Below are positions 1 to 12,000 of a stretch of 64,000 nucleotides of DNA, in pieces. The translations under genes were made by a program, and so were the position numbers. The notes below the pieces were generated by a model. The model was not told where the DNA came from. It saw only the letters and a program-made list of their open reading frames with translations, and did not search any database. The stretch is from Cinnamomum chago (lineage: Eukaryota > Streptophyta > Magnoliopsida > Laurales > Lauraceae). Each line of letters begins with the position of its first letter. Position 1 is the stretch's first letter. Location: positions 43,989,501 through 44,053,500 of the forward strand of contig CP142458.1 in NCBI GenBank assembly GCA_038049695.1. The letters run 5' to 3'.

Positions 1-1000
1 ATTGGATTCCTCACTTTGTTTTCAATCCAAGTTGTTAACTTTCTTAATCATGCTTAGACAAAATCTTTGTTTTTCTTTCATAGCATGAGTCGTTTACTTG
101 GTTGAAACATTGCTTGTTGTTTTCATTCATTTAATCATTAGTAAAATTAGTTTGGTTTTGAAAACAACATTGCACATGCATCACATGTTCTAAGTTAATC
201 ATTTTCATACAACTTGTGATTCTTTGATTTTCATATCATTAACAAGTTATTTTACATACATGTGATTTGCATTAAACTTCAATCAAATCTTTTATGTGCC
301 TTAAACTTTGAAATGCTTTGAGCATACATTTGAATAAGCCTTCTTTTTAAACTTGATTGAAGTTATCACACACACACATCATGAGCATTCATCTTTGCAT
401 TCATATAGTGTTTGTGTGAGTTTGTTTTAAACTTTCAAATCCGCCTAATTAAGAGGCAATTTCATTGAGCTTAATTTGTATCTCTTAGAGTGATCTTTTG
501 TGAAGACACCATCTTAGAGAAATCTTTATTTGTAAAGGTTATTGCTTAGCCTAAGAAAAGCATTGTGTAAGGTTATTGCTTAGCCTAAGAAAAGCATCTT
601 GTAAAGGTTATTGCTTAGCCTAAGAAAAGCATTTTGTAAAGGTTATTGCTTAGCCTACAAAAGCACATTGAGAGGTTGTTGTTTAGCCTAGAAAAACAAC
701 ATTGTAAGGGTTATTGCTTAGCCTAGTAAAAAGCATAAATAGTGAAAATCCGGTGGGGTGATTGGATCACAAGCCGGTAGTGGACGTAGGCATTGAGGCC
801 GAACCACTATAAACCTTGGTGTTGTGGTGCTTGCATTTGTGGTGATTCATTTATTAGCTTCCGCATATTGTATGGTTAATCATCACATGTGACTAGTTTT
901 TGTTAAGAAATTAATATTTGTTTAAATTGGTCACAATTGTAGTTCACCCTATTCACCCCCCCCCCCCCCCCCTCTAGGGTTAGGATCCCAAGGACTTTCA
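1..1000 (+). repeat. X 5' LTR, 3' portion
   Basis: It matches the solo copy at 58443-60343 from 'attggattc' onward and ends in CA directly before a tRNA-iMet-type primer-binding site. It contains a six-unit tandem repeat (530-740), a motif with GAGGCCGAACCACTATAAA (about 797-815) and a long C run shortly before the end. The start of this LTR lies outside the window. Confidence 0.9.
530..745 (+). repeat. Variable-number ~33-bp tandem repeat in X LTR
   Basis: Six imperfect units of about 32-36 bp, each with a core like GGTTATTGCTTAGCCTAAGAAAAGCA. Each unit can fold on itself (CTTAG/CTAAG). The other X LTRs have different unit numbers: about six at 17940-18150, five at 59905-60090 and four, on the opposite strand, at 25295-25420. 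Confidence 0.9.
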
Positions 1001-1002
1001 AT

Positions 1003-1020
1003 TGGTATCAGAGCCAAGTG
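1003..1020 (+). other. X primer-binding site
   Basis: TGGTATCAGAGCCAAGTG lies two bases after the LTR end. This is the usual complement of the plant initiator-methionine tRNA 3' end used by copia and many chromovirus elements. Confidence 0.9.
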
Positions 1021-1101
1021 CTCTATATTTTAGGAACAAGTGTTTGGTACTCTTGATTAGGTGTAAAAACCTAGAGACAAAAACCCTAGAGTTGTCCTTG
1101 C

Positions 1102-2142
1102 ATGAAAATCATTAGAATGGACTCCACTATGCTAGACTTTGTAGATTCTTCTAGACCCCTCATTCTTCCTTCTATTGGAGATTCAAATCCTAAATTAAAT
1201 GAATATCAATTTGATTCAAAAGAGGAAGAAAATGAGTATGATGAAGATGATCTTCAACAAGCCTATAATGAATTATATACATTATCTTCAAAGCTTGATA
1301 AGAGAAATAAAAGTTTAAAAGAAGAATCTAAAAGGCTAAACCAAGAATTAGACTCTTCTAAAAATGAACTTAGAGAAAAAGGTGAATTTATAAATTGTTT
1401 AGAATCTAAGTTCGTGATCTCTTTAAATAATCTATCTAACATTCAAGATGAACTAAGAGAATTAAAGATGGATTATGATAATGTCAATAAGGAAAATTTA
1501 AAACTAAGAGATCAAATAAAAAGGCAAGATGAAGACATTGACAATTTAGAAGCCAAGTTGATTAAAAGTAAGTTAAAAACCAAAGAACTTGGACCTAATG
1601 TTGTTAATGAACTAAAACTTGAATTAAAACTTGCCAATGAAGAGCTAAGCAAATATAAGGAAATTGAAAATGAACTTTCTAAAGTCAAAAATGAAAATCC
1701 AATCCTTATAACCAAAGTCACTCAACTTGAAGGGTATAAACAAAAGTATGAGTGCAAGTTTACCCAAAGTGAAGAAAGACTTGAAAAATTATTTAAATTG
1801 GGTAAACCTCATGGAGATAGGACGGGTCTTGGATTTAATGGGAATATGTCTCATGACCCTAAATTCACCAACACTTTTGTGAAAGGTGAGTCCTCATTAT
1901 CTAGCACACCTTCTCCCTTGCCCAAAACTAAATGTATTTATTGTGGCATTGAAGGGCATTTTAGGTTTGAGTGCAAATTAAGAAGAAGCCATGTGTCTAA
2001 ACCCATCTTTGAACCCAAAAAGGTAGAATCAAAATCTATGAAGGGTAAGACACTAAAACTCAAGGAAAACTCCAAAAAGATTAAACAAGTTAAACCATTT
2101 AAAATGGAGTCTCCTAAGATAGATTCTAAAAAGTTTAAATAA
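1102..2142 (+). CDS. X gag-like protein (346 aa), copia/SIRE type
   Basis: The ORF begins about 100 bases after the primer-binding site, as expected for gag. Residues about 1-50 are acidic. Residues 50-230 are rich in E, K, L and N with heptad-like spacing and read as a long coiled coil. Residues 234-245 (GKPHGDRTGLGF) match a motif seen before the nucleocapsid in SIRE/Maximus gags. A CX2CX4HX4C knuckle follows (C278, C281, H286, C291), and the tail to 346 is lysine-rich. Gag coats the RNA and forms virus-like particles in the cytoplasm. No capsid-type N-terminal domain is obvious. A further lysine-rich open stretch lies at 2155-2514. It is treated as part of a fossil element. Confidence 0.75.
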   Translation: MKIIRMDSTMLDFVDSSRPLILPSIGDSNPKLNEYQFDSKEEENEYDEDDLQQAYNELYTLSSKLDKRNKSLKEESKRLNQELDSSKNELREKGEFINCLESKFVISLNNLSNIQDELRELKMDYDNVNKENLKLRDQIKRQDEDIDNLEAKLIKSKLKTKELGPNVVNELKLELKLANEELSKYKEIENELSKVKNENPILITKVTQLEGYKQKYECKFTQSEERLEKLFKLGKPHGDRTGLGFNGNMSHDPKFTNTFVKGESSLSSTPSPLPKTKCIYCGIEGHFRFECKLRRSHVSKPIFEPKKVESKSMKGKTLKLKENSKKIKQVKPFKMESPKIDSKKFK

Positions 2143-2514
2143 GTTAAACCAAGCTTGAAAGAATCTATAGACAAAAAGCTTCTCAACCTATCTCCCTTAT
2201 ATAAACCCATGAAAGAACTTTTGAATAAAGTAACAAAGTTAAATTTAAAATTCAAAAGTCAAGTAAAGGGAGAAAATAAGAAGAAAAGAAAAGTGAATCA
2301 ATCCCCAAAGAAACAAACTCACCAACATCAAAAGACTAATCACCAATCTAAGCTAAATTTAGTCAAATCTAAATATCATGGTGATAAGTTTAAATTGAGA
2401 ATTTATCAAGTCAAATCTCCTTTAGTTGGTGAGAAGTTCAAACTAGACCTCAAAGTTCAACCCTCTCAAGACCTTAGGTGGATCCCAAAAGTTATTTACT
2501 TAGACAAACCTTAA

Positions 2515-4490
2515 GGCCTTGAACCTCATTGACCAACCTATTCTTTAATAGTTAAATCTCTTTGTTGGTCATGTTGCATTTGCATTTTGCTTTTATATAG
2601 TTACATTTATTAAAATGCATTGTTTCTTTATGATCAATTGATTTTGTTTTCATGCACCATTCTTGTTACATATCATGGTTTTCAAAATCTTTTGATTATA
2701 ATTTCATCATGTTTGATTTGCTTTTTGCACACATATGTCTTGCATTGCATTTCTTTACATGATTAATTGATTGTGGTTTTTAAAGCTTTCATAGCTAATT
2801 TATTCATGATCAATTGTTGTTGAATCATTTGTGTAGATGTCATAGTAATATTATTTGAACAAATGATTTGAATCAATTCAAGTTTTTCCATGGATTTCTA
2901 AGTTATACTTTTATATGGAAAATCATTGTTTTGAAAAATCAACTTGTATGTGTTTCATTTAAGTTATATCTTTTAAAATACAATGTTGAAAATTGATCTT
3001 CAAAATCATTCTTTTTATGCTCATTGTTGGATTTTGTTTATCAAAATGATTTGAAGATTGGTTGAATGGAAATGCTCTATAACCTCATTAGTTATAATCC
3101 TCTAAGCATGTTCCATGTTCTCATTTCCTTTTCTTTTAGTTTCTTTTTCTTAGAATTGGAAATGAATGTTGTTTGCATTCTTGCTTATTTGTTTATATTC
3201 TTTTTATATGCAAATGACTATTGGTTCCATGTATGGTTGTGATCTTAGTAATATTTGTAGAAACCATACTAGAGGCAAATCCATCCTATATGCACTCTAG
3301 TCATATCTTTTTGGATGGTTATGATGTTGATTCATGGATATTTTCTTAGTGATGTCATTCTTATACATGTTTCAACTTCATAGTAGTGTTCTTAATCATA
3401 TGAAACTCTTTGAAACCCATTTCTCATATTTCTATATGTTTGATGGATATCTTAGATGTTGAATTCATATGATTTTGACACTTTGGAAATTGCATGCATT
3501 ACCAAGTCATATCCTTTTGCATTGCAATTTGCCTTGTTCATCACTATGCTCATTAGTCATTTCCTTAAAAGTGATGAATATCCATTTATGATGTTTGATG
3601 GAATTTGGTGTTTGTCACATCCTTGCTCTTTATCATGTTGTCAAATTCAATTGGTTTCATTTGGTATAATTTAAGATTGATTTGATTTCTTGTGATTGTG
3701 ATAGACCTTGTGTACAATGGATTGAGCTTGATAGTTATATATTTGTTCCATGTCACACACCATTAGCATCATAATGTTCATGTTGCCACCTCTCTTGCTC
3801 TTATAGGTATATCTCATGACCACCATGTTTATGTGTTCATAATATTGGTTGGTTATTAGTTGAGGTTGGCTTCATGTTTGAATTTCATTTCACTCATCTT
3901 GCACTTTAATACTCATATCTATTGATTGAATGAAATGATTTCAAAACTTACATAGCATATGATTTTCATAAGTTACAATTATTTAATGCTATGTTTAGTA
4001 AACCCCATTGTATCATGGATAGCTCTAACTTGGATTTATCTTAATAGTTATATTCTTTATAACTCCATTTTAGAGTGATTGATTTAATAGTCATATCCTT
4101 AAATCTCAATTGGTACTCTTTGTTTTTCCAATTGATATCCATGATTGCTTTTCTCATTAGACCTTGCTCTCTTTTGGTAATTTGATCATATTGAGCCTTA
4201 TAGTTAAATGAATATAATCCTTTCCTTGAAGTTGACCCTCACTTGGTTAAACCATCTACTTCTTGAACCAAATAGTTATATCTTGTCAAATGTTTGACAA
4301 AAGAAGAGAATGGATTGAGGGGGAGTGTAAACCTTCATAGGAAGTATTAGTTTTGATCAAATTCACCCTTGGATAGCCTTTAGACCCTTAGAGATAACTT
4401 CCATACATGATAGCCTGTTATGTATTTCATTTTCGATTTCATTTGTTAATAGGTGCTACTAAAGGTATTCTCCTTGTCTCATGTGTGTAG
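2515..4490 (+). other. X internal region without coding signal
   Basis: Strongly AT-rich sequence with many short phrases built on TTGATT, CATTTG and ATAGTTATAT. Only small ORFs occur and none resembles a pol domain. It occupies the place where an autonomous copia element would carry protease, integrase, RT and RNase H. Confidence 0.6.
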
Positions 4491-4496
4491 GTACCT

Positions 4497-4926
4497 TTGC
4501 AATTTAATGGCAAAGGGGGAGAGAGAGTTCGAGAGTTCAAGTACTCGAAGATCTCCTATTCTTCAAAGGGGGAGAGAGCGCTCAAGCTCTCAAGAAGGGT
4601 GAAGAGAATATCCAAGCTTCCCAAGGGGAGAGAATGCATATCTTGCCAAAGGGAGAGAGAGGCATGGTCAAAGGGGGAGAGCAAATAGAAGAAAGAAAGC
4701 TTGGAGCTAAAGAAGATGCTTGGCCATAGAGAGGAAGATGAAAAGAAAGCTTGAAGGATGATCAAGCACCAAGCATCAAGAAGATTGAAGAAAAGAGCCC
4801 AAGAGCCCAAGCTAAGAGAAGAAGCATCCAAGAAGATTTCAAGACTTGTCCAGCTTAGGGGGAGCTGAAGACTTGTTGTGTTAATTCAATGATAAGTAAG
4901 TTGCCATCAAATTGCAAAGGGGGAGA
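4497..4926 (+). other. X purine-rich 3' region and polypurine tract
   Basis: Repeated GGGGGAGAG-type purine blocks lie at about 4515, 4570, 4625, 4650 and 4675. AAAGGGGGAGA (4916-4926) stands immediately before the LTR start TGTTAGGG. The last block is the plus-strand primer for the 3' LTR. The earlier blocks resemble the multiple polypurine tracts known from SIRE-like elements. Confidence 0.8.
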
Positions 4927-4927
4927 T

Positions 4928-5726
4928 TGTTAGGGATTTTGTATTTGCAATTTGATGGATGCATTAACATATTCACATCATTTGAATTTACACTCATGCA
5001 TTGGTTTGGAAAACCTTGAAATCTGTGTTTATACATGCATTGGTTTTTAGATTTGGAAAAGTATTTGTTTTATGCATGTTTTGGTTCTAAACTTGGATGC
5101 ATTGGTTTTAGAATCCAAACTCTTTTGAAAACCTAATTCTTTGTGCATTATATTTGGAAAATCATTTTGAGAATTTAGGTTTGAGACTTGCATACATTCA
5201 TATCATTTTTGTATGCATTGTTTTTGAAAAAGAGTTTTTAGAAATCAAGCTAGCCCTTGGTTTTAAACTTTTGAATCATGTTAGGCTTTGGGTGTTTCAT
5301 GTTTTTAATCATCTTAGTATGACTTATAACATGTTATTTAAGCTTGGTTTAGTGGCCCAAAAATACCCCCAAAGGAATACCTTCAAATAGGCAAAAGTTG
5401 GATTTTTTGCAAAAAGGGGGGTGTCCCGGCAGTGTTGCCGGTCGACCGAGACCTGTGTCCCGGTCGACCGGGAACACTGCAGGCAGAAACTGCCTGGGAG
5501 CACCAACGGTCAGAAATGTGACCGTTGTGTGATCCCGGTCGACCGAGGCCTGTTTCCTGGTCGACCGAGGACTAGCCGTTGGGCACTTTTTGCTATATAA
5601 ATGAGTTCTTTCCTTTGTCAAAAGTTGGAAAATTTTAAGCCTTCTTTGAGGAGCTTTGAGACAAGACAAAGGGGATGAACTAAGAGAGACCAAAGAGTCA
5701 TTTGGTGAGCTAAAGCTTGGATTAAT
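4928..5726 (+). repeat. X 3' LTR, left part (U3 and promoter)
   Basis: It starts TGTTAGGGATTTTG after the polypurine tract and matches the first ~800 bp of the solo LTR at 58443. It is cut at 5726 by chromovirus E1 and resumes at about 17746. The LTR segment between those two points, about 475 bp in the solo copy, is not found on either side. Confidence 0.9.
5439..5601 (+). promoter_or_regulatory. X LTR palindrome cluster and TATA box
   Basis: Four GGTCGACC-centred palindromes lie at 5439-5448, 5461-5470, 5536-5545 and 5559-5566, followed by TATATAAA at 5594-5601. An inverted pair CAACGGTCA/TGACCGTTG sits between the second and third. The same order recurs in the solo LTR (58943, 58965, 59051, 59072, TATAAA at 59110) and, on the other strand, at 26705-26890. 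This places the sites just upstream of the likely core promoter. Confidence 0.7.
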
Positions 5727-8700
5727 TGTCGCGACCCCGGACCGGGAGATCCGGGATCGGGACTAAGGATTGATGTTAGGATGATCCACATCTGTTTAAT
5801 AATACCATACGATTTATTTAATTTCCCACAGGTGTCCGCGGTGAGGATTTCACAACCTTGCATGAATATTTCTTTTGTGTGCGGAAGCGTGTAGCAAATC
5901 AAATAGTAGACTATCGCTAGTCATAAAAGCAATGACATCAAGTGTAAATACTGTATCAGAATGAGCAATGATATATATATCGCAAGTTCCCCAATAATTG
6001 TTAAAGTTAGACAAAATATCAATTATTTACATTCCCCAAAAATAGAGGCCAACAAAGGCCAATATAAACAAAATAATAGCCCAAAAGAATGGTTAAGTAG
6101 ATCTCCCAAAATGTTACGCTTCTCGGAGCAATCTGATGTCTACATGACATCGTCAGCACGCCACTCAACTAGAGGTTGCGGTTCGCCTACCGCCTCCTCT
6201 GGCTCCTCCTCAAGGAAGCCGGCAACGGGACCTGAGTACCAAAGCAAAGGATCAGACACAACGGTCTGGCAAGAGAAAGCAAGGATACAACAATATATAA
6301 TGTAAGAAATCTCTTGGAAAGCGTGTAAATCTGATTAAACAATAACTCTCATAAAACAGGTAAATCATTTGCTATAAAACAAGTAAACAAGATAAAACAT
6401 ATCAGGTATCCAAGGATTCGGGAACTAACAAGGTGGCAATCACATAAAGCTAAGTCCTCTGTCACTAAAGTGACAACAGTATCACGGGACGTTGATCTCA
6501 GTCACACAAGGTGAGGAGAAACAACGTATACATATATACAATATAATTATACGGGAACGGGACCACGGTAGCGAACCGGGTATCGGGACGGGACCACGGT
6601 ATTAGACCGGGTATCGGGATCCAAACTGCAGCTGGCGGGACGGGAGAGGGATTTCCAAGTCAGTGGATTAGACTGACAAGGTATCCAAGCTTAGTGATGC
6701 CGACTCATAGGATAAAACCAATCGAGACATATCAAGTATTCAAGTACAGTCAATAAACGGGTAAAACGGGGGTGCTCAAGGGCACAATGTCTTTCCATAT
6801 CGGGCAATACATTTCGGGACAATTCACTGTCACTATTGTAGCTCCAAAGCTTTCGAGAAAACAAGTCATGCGATGAAATTCCTGGGAATGAGGTGAAACA
6901 ATGCACTATAATGAATTTCGGGCAAAATATCAATTTAGAATCCAATTAAGTGAATAGGGGTCCCGTATGTCTATTATAGCCCTTACTTGGTACTCTTTGA
7001 GTTTTGAGACATTCCGGGCTCCTTATGCACTTCTACGACTTTCCAAGATTTCAAATGACATATTTGTGATATGGTTTCTTTCACGGAGGCCTTGTACAGT
7101 GCCTCGAGGATCTCCTTCAACTGATAAAGCTCAGTGCTCGATCGAACCGGAGAAATTGGCTCGAATGAGGAATCCTCTGAAATCTGGGGAATTTCGGTCA
7201 CCTGGGGTCACCTGGCGGTTAGCCGCCGCTGGGGCATGCGGCTAGCCGCTGGGTGACCGCCCAGCTGACCGCCACTGTGCTGCAGGAAATACAGCTTACT
7301 GGAAGGCTGACCGCCCAAATACGGTTACCTGGCGGTTATCCGATGATGCGTTCGGCGGTTAGCCGCTGGGTAACCGTGGGGCTGACCGGATTTCAGGGGA
7401 GATTTCTGATGCTCTCGGGAAAGGTAACCGTGAGTGGCGGTTAGCCGCCGATGTCTCCGGCGGTTAGCCGCTGGCTAACCGTGAGGCTGACCGCATTCGG
7501 AGGTGGAAAATGAAGCTCTCTGGAAAAGTCACCGTGAATGGCGGTTGGCTGGCGGTTAACCGCCTATAGGTTCGGCAGTTAGCCGCTGGCTAACCGTGAG
7601 CTGACCGCCCGGTACAGAAAGGCTCACTGTGTTCAGTTTTGAGTCATTTTCTTCCTCCAAACCCTCTTCCTCACATCCACCAAGTCCTACAATTAACAAT
7701 GAGCTAATAGCTCCCCCAATGCATCTCTTTACACTTCTCCAAATCCCCACTATGAGTGCTCTCCATCACTTCTTCCATGTCAAGTCCAATGCAAAGAAAA
7801 AGGGAAGTAAACCATTTCACAAACATTCATCTAAGCTATCACAAGGACAATAAATGCTCTACTAACATGTTTATAAAACCTTGAATGAAACTATCAAGAT
7901 ACATTATGAGCATTTATTTCAAACAAACCTCATTAAATGAAAGTATGGAAAATCCATAAAGACTACACCAACTCATTTCAAAATTTAAAACATCCAATCA
8001 TTCACTTGCCTCTAGTCCAAGCTAGCTGAAAACAAGCCTTTTATCACCTCTATTGCTCAAAGCCAAGCTACAAATCAAAAATCCCAAAAACAACCCTAAA
8101 ATGGGTTACACAAGGAATGACAATGTACAAACCAACAATAATGCAAATGTAGTACCTCAAAGCCTAGGAGACAACAAATCTAGAAGATGAGAATGATCAC
8201 TTACCTTGAAGGTCCTCTAATGGAAATGGTAAGCTCAATGAAGGTCTTGGAATGGAGGGTTCTCTTCACAAATGGTACCAATGGAAAGCTTGAGAGATGT
8301 GGGAGTGATTGGTGAGCTTCATTGCTTGATTGATGAACTATTGGTGTGGCTTGGAGATGAAGAAGCAAGAAGAAGAAGAAGAAGAGAAAGCAAGGGAAAA
8401 ACCCTAGACTCAACAGGTTGTGCTGGAGCAAGAATGGGAAGTGAGTGAGAAGGAAGAGATGGGTTCTCTTTTGTTAACAAGTGAAGCTTGGGTCCCACAA
8501 CTTAAGGTACTATATTAGCTGAAATCATCTCTTTCGGGACCTCGGATGGATTCGACTAAGAAGGAAGAATTGATCGTCGAAATATCTAGTTTCCAAAAAG
8601 TATATGTTTCGCGGGTTTTGAGAATAATAAGTTTTGGGTACAGATTTGGTGTGCAATGACTGTTTTGCCCTCTAGGCTATGAAAATCGGGTTTCAGGATC

Positions 8701-8991
8701 TCGAATGAAGACGGGATCAACATGAAAGTTGTTAAGATCTACAAGATGCATGCAACGGGCCAAAAACATAATTCACAATAAATCGGGAAATTCCTCGAGA
8801 AAATACAAAGCCGAAAAGGGAACCCCCAAAGGGCCCCACAAGCTACCAAAGCAAATCAAGACAATCGAATTAGCCCAAAACCATAATCAAAGCTAATCCA
8901 AACCCAACTTAACCAGAATCACTAATCGAGCTTAGTACTAACACGCAACTAAATTAGCACTAATCGGGTTCACTCGGGTCGGGGTCTTACA
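5727..8991 (-). repeat. E1 3' LTR (3265 bp)
   Basis: In plus-strand reading it runs from TGTCGCGACCCCGG to GGGGTCTTACA, so on the minus strand it is TG...CA. It is preceded on the minus strand by the polypurine tract at 8992-9005. It holds a ~420-bp GC-rich block of nested palindromes (7190-7615). Matches 13903-17163 throughout. Confidence 0.95.
7190..7615. repeat. E1 LTR palindromic tandem block
   Basis: Degenerate units of roughly 120-150 bp built around GGCGGTTAGCCGC, GGTAACCGT and GCTGACCGCC, including the perfect palindrome GGCGGTTAACCGCC near 7552. The same block is present in the other LTR at about 15365-15785. Such sequence can form hairpins and is rich in CpG. Confidence 0.85.
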
Positions 8992-9005
8992 TCCTCCACC
9001 CCTTA
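8992..9005 (-). other. E1 polypurine tract
   Basis: On the minus strand this reads TAAGGGGTGGAGGA and is followed at once by the LTR start TGTAAGACC. It is the expected plus-strand priming site. Confidence 0.85.
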
Positions 9006-12000
9006 GGGCATTTGGTCCTCCAAATGAAACATAAGACTCACCTCTGGTAGAAGATGTGGGTACTTCTTCTGCACTTGATCTCGTAATTCCCATGTTGCCT
9101 CTTCCGGTCCATGGTTCTCCCATAGCACCTTTACCCACTGAATAGTCCGAGTCCTCAACTCTTGTTCTTTTGTGTCGATGATCTCTACGGGCTTCTCTAC
9201 ATACGTAGCATCCCCTCTGATCTCTAATGGTTCATGCCGGAGTACATGCGAAGGGTCGGGGACATACTTCTTCAACATGGACACATGAAAGACGTTGTGT
9301 ACGCCAGATAACTCAGGTGGTAAGGCTAGTCTATAAGCCACTTCACCGATCTTGCTCACAATGTCATATGGTCCGATGTATCTCCGTGATAACTTGCCCT
9401 TCTGTCCAAACCTCAACGTTCCCCTTGTAGGTGACACTTTCAAGAAAACCTTATCTCTTTCCTCGAGCTGTAGATCTCTGCGGTGGGAGTCTGCAAAGCT
9501 CTTCTGTCTACTCCGGGACACTTTCAGACGCTCTTGAATCAACTTGATCTTGTCGCTGGTCTCACTAACCATAGTCGGTCCATGGAAACTGCGAGTGCCG
9601 ACTTCTTCCCAACAAACAGGTGTCCTACACCTTCTGCCATACAAGGCTTCGAAAGGAGCCATTCCAATGCTCGAGTGGTAGCTGTTATTGTACGCGAACT
9701 CGCACAACGGTAGAGTCTCATCCCATTGAGTCTTGAAATCTAACACACAAGCACGGAGCATATCCTCAAGAGTCTGAATCGTCCTCTCTGATTGGCCATC
9801 TGTCTGAGGGTGATACGCTGTGCTGAACTGTAATCTCGTACCCATAGACTCGTGCAATGTCTTCCAGAACCTCGAGACGAATCTGCTGTCTCTGTCGGAA
9901 GTGATAGAAACTGGCTGCCCGTGACGACTGATGATCTCGCTGACAAACAACTCTGTCAAAGGTAGCATGTGCATCTTCTTCCCAGTCTTCATAGCAAGGA
10001 AATGCGCTGACTTGGTGAGACGGTCCACAATGACCCAAATCGCATCGTTACCCCTGCTAGTCCTCGGTAATCCCGAAATAAAGTCCATGGTAATGTGCTC
10101 CCATTTCCATTCCGGAATTTCTAATGGTTGTAACAAGCTTGGAGGCCTCTGATGCTCTGCCTTTATCAACTGACAAGTCATACAACGGGAGACAAACGCT
10201 GCAATCTCTCTCTTCATATTGTTCCACCAAAATTTGCCCTTCAAGTTCTGATACATCTTTGTGCTGCCTGGATGCATAGAGTACTTAGTGCTATGAGCCT
10301 CAGTCATGATGTCATTCCTCAAATCTTCGATGTTAGGCACACACAGACGGTCACGGTAATACAAAACTCCATCAACGATACGAAAATCAGGACGTTCTTC
10401 TATATACTCTGAAATCTTAACCAACTCTGGATCCTGTAACTGACTGTCCTTGATCTTCTGAATGAAAGAAGGTTCTGACACTGTCATATTAGCCAACACG
10501 ACACCCTTCTTTAGAGGTTGCACGTCTAGACTCAACTCTTCAAATTGCTCAAAGATACACGTGCCACTTAGGTTTGCCAAACCTACTGATTTCCTACTCA
10601 AGGCATCTGCAACTACATTGGCCTTCCCCGGGTGATACTTGATTGGAAAATCATAATCTTTTATATATTCCATCCATCTTCTCTGCCTCATGTTCAAATC
10701 TTTCTGTGAAAACAGATACTGTAAGCTGCGGTGGTCGGAGTGGACTTCGAACTGCTCTCCATAGAGGTAATGTCTCCACATCTTCAACGCGAACACAACC
10801 GCTGCTAACTCCAAATCATGGGTGGCATAGTTCTTCTCGTACTCTTTCAACTGTCGAGATCCATAAGCAATCACTTTTCCCTCTTGCATCAACACGCAAC
10901 CAAGTCCAACATTCGAAGCGTCGGTAAAAATGGTAAAACCGCCGCTCCCGGATGGCAAAGTAAGGACTGGTGCTGTAGTCAATCTCTTCTTTAGCTCTTG
11001 GAAACTCTCTTCACACTGCTCTGTCCACACATATGGTGCATTTTTCCTTGTCAACTTCGTCAAAGGTGACGCAATCGACGAAAATCCCTGCACAAACCTC
11101 CTGTAATAGCCTGCCAATCCTAGAAAACTCCTGATTTCTGTCACATTCTTCGGTCTTTCCCAATTCACTACTGCTTCAACCTTGGACGGATCTACCGATA
11201 AACCTTCTCTAGAGATAATGTGCCCCAAAAATGCTACTTGGTCTAGCCAAAATTCACACTTGTTAAGCTTTGCATACAGCTGGTTCTCTCTCAAGAATTG
11301 CAATGCAATCCTCAAATGTTCTTCGTGCTCTTCCTTGGTCTTGGAGTACACCAAAATGTCATCTATGAACACTACAACAAACTGATCCAGATACTCTACA
11401 AATATCTTGTTCATCAAAGCCATGAACACTGCCGGTGCATTAGTCAGCCCAAATGGCATCACTAGGAACTCATAGTGGCCATATCTTGTCCGGAAAGCTG
11501 TTTTCAACACATCTGCTTCTCTAACTCTCAACTGATGGTAGCCGGATCTCAAATCAATCTTCAAAAAGTAAGATGCACCTTGCAACTGATCAAACAATTC
11601 ATCTATTCTTGGTAATGGATACTTGTTCTTGATGGTCACTTGATTCAATCTTCTGTAATCAATACACATCCTCATCGAACCATCTTTCTTCTTAACAAAC
11701 AACACTGGAGCTCCCCATGGTGAAACACTCGGTCTCACAAAACCTTTGTCCAACAACTCTTGCAATTGGGTCTTCAATTCCCCCAACTCTGCTGGAGCCA
11801 TTTTATATGGTGCAATAGATATCGGAGCGGTCCCTGGTAGCAACTCGATAGTGAAATCAATCTCTCTCATGGGTGGCAAACCTGGGATCTCCTCCGGAAA
11901 AACATCCGGGAACTCCCAAACAATTGGAATCTCCTCCACCCCTTGGGACCGTTTATCCTCCGTGATAAACGCTAAATAAGCCTCACATCCACTTCTCCAA

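Noticed and set aside
530-745. Regularly spaced repeats resembling a CRISPR array
   Set aside because: Units are adjacent with no unique spacers, lie in a plant LTR and recur in every X LTR.
1003-1016. tRNA-like sequence TGGTATCAGAGCC
   Set aside because: It is a primer-binding site complementary to a tRNA 3' end; there is no cloverleaf around it.
7253-7444. Small ORFs across the E1 LTR palindrome block
   Set aside because: They follow GC-rich repeats and appear identically in both LTRs as non-coding repeat sequence.
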